A stretch of DNA of 26,734 nt from CAIOHW01 sp046317855. GTDB taxonomy: Bacteria > Bdellovibrionota > UBA1018. The stretch lies in the NCBI GenBank assembly GCA_046317855.1, contig JBKCVM010000076.1, forward strand, positions 1 through 26,734. The letters run 5' to 3'. The notes beneath the pieces were generated by a model that searched no databases, had not been told where the DNA came from, and saw only the letters and a program-made list of their open reading frames with translations. How positions within the stretch are numbered: the stretch's first letter is position 1; the number at the start of each line of letters is the position of its first letter. Both the position numbers and the translations under genes were made by a program. Below are positions 22,808 to 26,734 of this stretch, in pieces.

Positions 22808-23494
22808 TCAGCCCACCAGGTACATCAGCGGGAAGAGAAAGATCCAAACCATATCCACGAAGTGCCAATAGAAGCCTACGAGCTCGACGGGGGTAAAATA
22901 ACCGTGCGAGAACTCATCGTTGAGCGTCCGCTTAGCCAGCCAGATCATCAAACCCATACCGACAATCACGTGAAATGCATGAAGGCCAGTCATCACAAAA
23001 TAAAGCGAGAAAAAGAGAGGCACCTTGGCAGTGACCGCCTCTCCTAATGTAGCAAAGTCCGTGGCTGTGAAGAAACCAGCCGGAAGAAGCCCATGATGGA
23101 TTTTGGCTGAATACTCAAAGTACTTCACCACCAAGAATCCGCATGAGCACAGGAACGTCCAAAAAAGCCACTTCAAGATCGCTTGCTTGTCCTTACGCTG
23201 CGCAGCTGTCACTGCTCGGACCATCGTCCAGCTACTGAGCAACAGGATGACCGTATTGGTTGCGCCCAGCTTCCAAGACAGGCTCTTGCTGGCCGCATGG
23301 AACATCTCCGGATACATCGATCGAAACATGGCGTAGGCAACGAAAAGTCCACCAAACATCAGGACTTCTGTCACCATAAAAAGCCACATTCCCTGCTTGG
23401 AGGCTTCAAACTCGGCGTTGGCGCTTGAAAAATGATGGGCGTGCGGCCGGACTCCAGAAGCTGCCTGCGGATGCGCTTGCGTATGAGATGACAT
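22808..23494 (-). CDS. ctaE: cytochrome c oxidase subunit III
   Basis: This 228-residue protein of the short bacterial type with five helices lacks the first two helices of the seven-helix form. Family markers are GMWLFMVTEVLMFGGLFVAY with the conserved Glu, FVMTGLHAFHVIVGM, and the final YWHFVDMVWIFLFPLMYL. It binds no metal and stabilises subunit I and its proton uptake. The ATG at 23494 has AAGGA upstream. It sits between subunit I and subunit IV in the usual caa3 order. Confidence 0.95.
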   Translation of the reverse strand: MSSHTQAHPQAASGVRPHAHHFSSANAEFEASKQGMWLFMVTEVLMFGGLFVAYAMFRSMYPEMFHAASKSLSWKLGATNTVILLLSSWTMVRAVTAAQRKDKQAILKWLFWTFLCSCGFLVVKYFEYSAKIHHGLLPAGFFTATDFATLGEAVTAKVPLFFSLYFVMTGLHAFHVIVGMGLMIWLAKRTLNDEFSHGYFTPVELVGFYWHFVDMVWIFLFPLMYLVG

Positions 23495-23532
23495 GGGGTC
23501 TTCCTTTTAAGAGTTGATCCTGCGTTGAGCCG

Positions 23533-25158
23533 TCAGTTGCGGACCGGCACCAATCCTGCCTCTGGCTGATAGTCATAGGGCCAGCCGGTCACCACAGGCT
23601 CCGTCACAAAATTCTCATGAGGAGGCGGAGAGGGTGACTGCCACTCGAGGGTCAGCGCATTCCATGGGTTACCCGTGGCCTGAGGCCCTGATTTCATTGC
23701 GCGCCAGAGGTAAATAGCAGTCCAGAAAAAACCCACTGCCAAGAACCACGAACCCACGGTCGAAATCACATTGAGGGTCGCAAACTCAGGCAAGTAATCG
23801 TGATAGCGCCGGGGCATACCCTGGGCTCCCACAATGAACTGCGGAAAAAACGCCACGTTAAATCCGATGATGATCGAGGTGAAACCCCAGCGAGCTGCCC
23901 GTTCCGAGTACATCCGACCCGACATCTTGGGGAACCAATAGTGCATTCCGGCCAGGAGCCCCATGAGCGCACCCCCCACCATGACGTAGTGAAAGTGCGC
24001 AATCACGAAGTAGGTGTCAGTCAAGTGCACGTCGATTGCGAGGGTAGCCAGAAACACTCCCGTAAGCCCGCCGATCGTGAAAAGCTGCAAGAACCCCAGA
24101 GCATAGAGCATCGGCGCATTGAACCGAATAGAGCCCTTGTAAAGCGTGGCCACCCAGCTGAACACTTTCACGCCCGTAGGAACCGCAACCAACATCGTGA
24201 GCAAGGAGAACACGAAGTTTGCAAGCTCAGACTGACCGCTCACAAAAAGGTGATGCCCCCAAACAATGAAGGCGATCAGCGCAATCCCAAACGATGAGTA
24301 GGCAATAGCGCGGTAACCAAAGATGGGTTTGCGTGAGAAAACAGGCATCACTTCAGAGATCACGCCCATGGGCGGCAGGATCATGATGTACACAGCAGGG
24401 TGGGAGTAAAACCAGAAAAAGTGCTGAAAGAGCACCGGATCCCCACCCAGGGCCGGATCAAAAATCCCGACCTTCAGTACGCGCTCGGCAATGAGCAGCA
24501 AAAGCGTGATGGCAAGGACAGGGGTCGCCAAGATCTGGATGATACTCGTCGCATACGAGGCCCAAATGAAAAGAGGGAGCCTCGCCCAGGTCAGTCCTGG
24601 AGCCCGTAGTTTATGAATGGTGATCACGAAATTGAGCCCAGTCAAAATGGACGAAAAGCCCATCACAAAGGCACCAAAGATCACCGCAATGACCGCTCCG
24701 CTCGTCCTAATCGAATAGGGAGTGTAAAAGGTCCAGCCGGTGTCTGCCCCGCCCAAAAAGAGCGCTGATCCCGCAATCGCCGCCCCAAGCAAGTAAATGT
24801 AGTACGATGCGAGGTTGAGGCGCGGAAACGCAACGTCCTTTGCACCCAACATCATCGGCAGCACAAAATTACCCAGCGCTGCTGGGATAGCCGGAATAAT
24901 GACCATGAAAACCATGATCGCTCCATGAAACGTAAAGAAGCGATTATAAGTGGTGGGATCCATGTACTGCTGGCCCGGGTACATGAGCTCCATCCGGATG
25001 GCCAAGGCAAACAGCCCGCCCAAGAGAAAGAACCCAAGCACCGCAAAAAGGTACATGAGACCAATACGCTTATGGTCCAAGGTGGTCATCCAAGACCAAA
25101 TCCCTTTGCCGTGGTTGAGATAATGATGGGTTCCAGATTCATGCGTTGCGTGAGCCAT
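23533..25158 (-). CDS. ctaD: cytochrome c oxidase subunit I, caa3 type (A2)
   Basis: This 541-residue catalytic subunit has about twelve helices. Metal ligands are His78 and His390 (low-spin haem), His388 (high-spin haem), and His253, His302 and His303 (CuB), with Tyr257 for the His-Tyr crosslink. The K-channel lysine is Lys331. The motif FYSHPAVY replaces GHPEVY: the D-channel glutamate is absent and a Tyr-Ser pair is present, which defines the A2 group of haem-copper oxidases. It reduces oxygen to water and pumps protons. GAGGA lies seven bases before the ATG. It is transcribed with subunits II, III and IV. Confidence 0.97.
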   Translation of the reverse strand: MAHATHESGTHHYLNHGKGIWSWMTTLDHKRIGLMYLFAVLGFFLLGGLFALAIRMELMYPGQQYMDPTTYNRFFTFHGAIMVFMVIIPAIPAALGNFVLPMMLGAKDVAFPRLNLASYYIYLLGAAIAGSALFLGGADTGWTFYTPYSIRTSGAVIAVIFGAFVMGFSSILTGLNFVITIHKLRAPGLTWARLPLFIWASYATSIIQILATPVLAITLLLLIAERVLKVGIFDPALGGDPVLFQHFFWFYSHPAVYIMILPPMGVISEVMPVFSRKPIFGYRAIAYSSFGIALIAFIVWGHHLFVSGQSELANFVFSLLTMLVAVPTGVKVFSWVATLYKGSIRFNAPMLYALGFLQLFTIGGLTGVFLATLAIDVHLTDTYFVIAHFHYVMVGGALMGLLAGMHYWFPKMSGRMYSERAARWGFTSIIIGFNVAFFPQFIVGAQGMPRRYHDYLPEFATLNVISTVGSWFLAVGFFWTAIYLWRAMKSGPQATGNPWNALTLEWQSPSPPPHENFVTEPVVTGWPYDYQPEAGLVPVRN

Positions 25159-25170
25159 GGTTGGATCCTC

Positions 25171-26316
25171 TTACTTAAGTGACTTGATGTAGGCGATGAG
25201 TGCGCCCATTTCGTTTTCAGAGAGCTGACCTTTGAAAGTGGGCATCACCGGATTGAAGCCTTTCACGATCTTAGCCATCGGGTTTTCAATGGATTCACGA
25301 AGGTAGTTTTCATCGCGAACCGCCGCGCCACCGGCCACTAACTCAGCCTTGCCGCCAAAAACACCCTTGAGCGTTGGCCCCAGATTGCTTTTTGCTTGGC
25401 CGTCAATGGAGTGACACGCCACGCAGCCCTTAGCCTGAAAATGAGCCCGCCCCTGCTCAACCAGAGCAGTGGGTTTTGCAGCCTGAGCAGAACCCCCTGC
25501 AGTGATCGATGTTTTGACCGATGCTGTAACCGGCGCTGTAGCCGATGCAGAAGTTGGAGTCACGTCCGTCGAAACCACTTTCTCTCCTGCGTTTGGAATC
25601 GACTCGGTGAGAATCTTACGACCGCGCTTCCAGTTCTCCCAATCCGCTTCATCCAGAGCGATGACTTTAGCTAGCATTTGTGAGTGCGCAGCACCGCAGT
25701 ACTCAGTGCAGAAAATCTGATGCTTGCCCGGCACGTTAGCCTCAAACCATACGCTCGAATACATTCCCGGAACGACGTCTTGCTTGACGCGGAAATTAGG
25801 AATGAACATGCTATGCAGCACGTCAGTCGAGGTCATGATGAATTTCACGGGCTTGTGAGTGGGCACGAACACTTCATTGATCGTGGTGCGACCATCGTCG
25901 TATTGAAACTGCCAAAGCCACTGCTTACCCACGACTCGGATCTCGTAGGCATCCGAAGGCGACGTCACCATCTTGTTGTAGACTACGTAGCCCCACACAA
26001 AGATGACCATCAGGAGCACAAAAGGAACGAAGGTCCAAATACCTTCGATCAAGTGATTGTCCATGATGTAGCGAGTCTTGACCCCAGGCTTGGCCTTGTA
26101 GCGGATCGCAAAAACGATCACTGCGCCGATGACTAAAATGAAAAAGAAGATACTGAGGTAAACTAGAAAATCATAAAGCGCATCCCACTGAGTCGCGACA
26201 TCGCTTCCTTGAATGGGCTTGGTCTCAAAGGCAAGCGCTTGAACGACAAACATTCCTAAAAGAGCCGGCACGGTCAGCGCGGCAGTAAACCACCTTGAAA
26301 CGAGTTTCTTGATCAT
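25171..26316 (-). CDS. ctaC: cytochrome c oxidase subunit II with C-terminal cytochrome c domain
   Basis: This 381-residue protein begins with a signal or first helix (about 10-30). Two membrane helices follow (about 45-72 and 92-115). The CuA domain carries His168, Cys203, Glu205, Cys207, His211 and Met214 in the pattern CTEYCGAAHSQM. A Ala/Thr/Ser-rich linker (about 250-285) leads to a cytochrome c with CVACH (Cys298, Cys301, His302) and candidate ligand Met359 in NPVMPTF. Electrons enter at the haem and pass through CuA to subunit I. AGGA precedes the ATG at 26316. Confidence 0.96.
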   Translation of the reverse strand: MIKKLVSRWFTAALTVPALLGMFVVQALAFETKPIQGSDVATQWDALYDFLVYLSIFFFILVIGAVIVFAIRYKAKPGVKTRYIMDNHLIEGIWTFVPFVLLMVIFVWGYVVYNKMVTSPSDAYEIRVVGKQWLWQFQYDDGRTTINEVFVPTHKPVKFIMTSTDVLHSMFIPNFRVKQDVVPGMYSSVWFEANVPGKHQIFCTEYCGAAHSQMLAKVIALDEADWENWKRGRKILTESIPNAGEKVVSTDVTPTSASATAPVTASVKTSITAGGSAQAAKPTALVEQGRAHFQAKGCVACHSIDGQAKSNLGPTLKGVFGGKAELVAGGAAVRDENYLRESIENPMAKIVKGFNPVMPTFKGQLSENEMGALIAYIKSLK

Positions 26317-26325
26317 ATGTTTTTC

Positions 26326-26734
26326 CTAGGTGTTCTCCCTTAAATTGGCCTGCTTTTGCTTAAGCCAAACCACTCCAAAGGCCATCGCCATCACCAGCAC
26401 CGTTACCACCGCGGCTGCCCGCATCACGTTGAACAAATAAACCGAGTAACTTCGTAAGTTTGGATCATACCGATAACAGAAAAGTAAAAACCGGTCGACC
26501 ACAGTTCCGATTTTTCCTTCGCCTGCCTCCGTTAGAGCAAGGCGCAGATCTCGCGACTTGTACTCAATGCCGTACAAGATTCGAGAGAGCTGCCCCCCCG
26601 GAGTCAACACAAAGATTCCGGCCGCATGGGCGTACTGCTTTTCCTTTTCATCATAAGTGTAGCCAAAGCCCACTTCGGTTGCGAGCGTTTTGATCTGGTT
26701 CTCGTCACCCGTCAAAAAATGCCAACCTTTGTCT
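26326..26734 (-). CDS. SCO1/SenC-family copper chaperone, partial at window edge
   Basis: The frame continues past the right end of the window, so the N-terminal part with the CxxxC copper site is not seen. The visible 135 residues contain the SCO signature GWHFLTGDE, followed by YAHAAGIFVLTPGGQLSRILYG, where the conserved His of the copper site lies. The C terminus then departs from standard SCO proteins: a linker, then a hydrophobic helix (AAAVVTVLVMAMAFGVVWL), which would give a C-terminal membrane anchor. SCO proteins insert copper into the CuA site of subunit II, the next gene ten bases downstream. Confidence 0.88.
   Translation of the reverse strand, partial: DKGWHFLTGDENQIKTLATEVGFGYTYDEKEKQYAHAAGIFVLTPGGQLSRILYGIEYKSRDLRLALTEAGEGKIGTVVDRFLLFCYRYDPNLRSYSVYLFNVMRAAAVVTVLVMAMAFGVVWLKQKQANLRENT

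Overview
The window (26.7 kb, GC roughly mid-50s by eye) is a dense chromosomal segment of a Gram-negative, aerobically respiring bacterium. Support comes from two lipoprotein signal peptides with clear lipoboxes, an RND/MMPL exporter end, a type IV prepilin-like protein and a caa3-type cytochrome oxidase operon. The mix of genes (eukaryote-like inositol-phosphate synthase, an AUR1-like PAP2 protein, a TGase-elicitor-like exoprotein, a metzincin lipoprotein) would fit a Bdellovibrionota or deltaproteobacterial-type lineage, but this is an impression and no marker in the window fixes the taxon. There is no sign of phage, IS element or CRISPR. No gene-free stretch exceeds about 160 bases.

Layout. 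1-1748 (+): 3' end of an RND/MMPL transporter overlapping (ATGA) an AUR1-like PAP2 membrane enzyme. 1720-3087 (-): class III aminotransferase, diverging from an FAD-linked 2-hydroxyacid dehydrogenase (3162-4562, +). 4574-11267 (-): a run read from high to low coordinates as Gfo/Idh/MocA dehydrogenase, myo-inositol-phosphate synthase, a structured 157-nt gap, CDP-alcohol phosphatidyltransferase, GtrA, SerA, and a prepilin with dockerin-like repeats. 11330-13001: DUF971 protein (+), FmdB zinc ribbon (-) and nitronate monooxygenase-like enzyme (+). 12998-15008 (-): a metzincin lipoprotein followed by two NicO-like membrane proteins. 15120-15904: tRNA-Pro(UGG) and two small unknown genes. 15884-19261 (-): a tightly packed run of secreted unknown protein, TGase-elicitor-like lipoprotein with a Pro-Ala tail, EamA transporter and RDD protein. 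19311-21812: a 2-Cys peroxiredoxin (-) diverging from a PAP2 phosphatase and an MFS transporter (+). 21973-26734 (-): SCO (partial), CtaC with a cytochrome c domain, CtaD, CtaE, and a subunit IV protein fused to a second cytochrome c domain.

How the genes may work together. The best candidate for an undescribed system is the inositol-lipid set. Ino1 makes inositol phosphate, the CDP-alcohol phosphatidyltransferase could join it to a lipid, GtrA proteins typically serve membrane glycolipid modification, and an AUR1-like PAP2 enzyme with an RND partner lies about 6 kb away. The individual family assignments are strong; the joint pathway is inference. A second theme is SerA together with a D-2-hydroxyglutarate-dehydrogenase-like flavoenzyme, a pair known to be metabolically coupled in other bacteria. 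A third is the caa3 oxidase, which carries two c-type haem domains on two different subunits.
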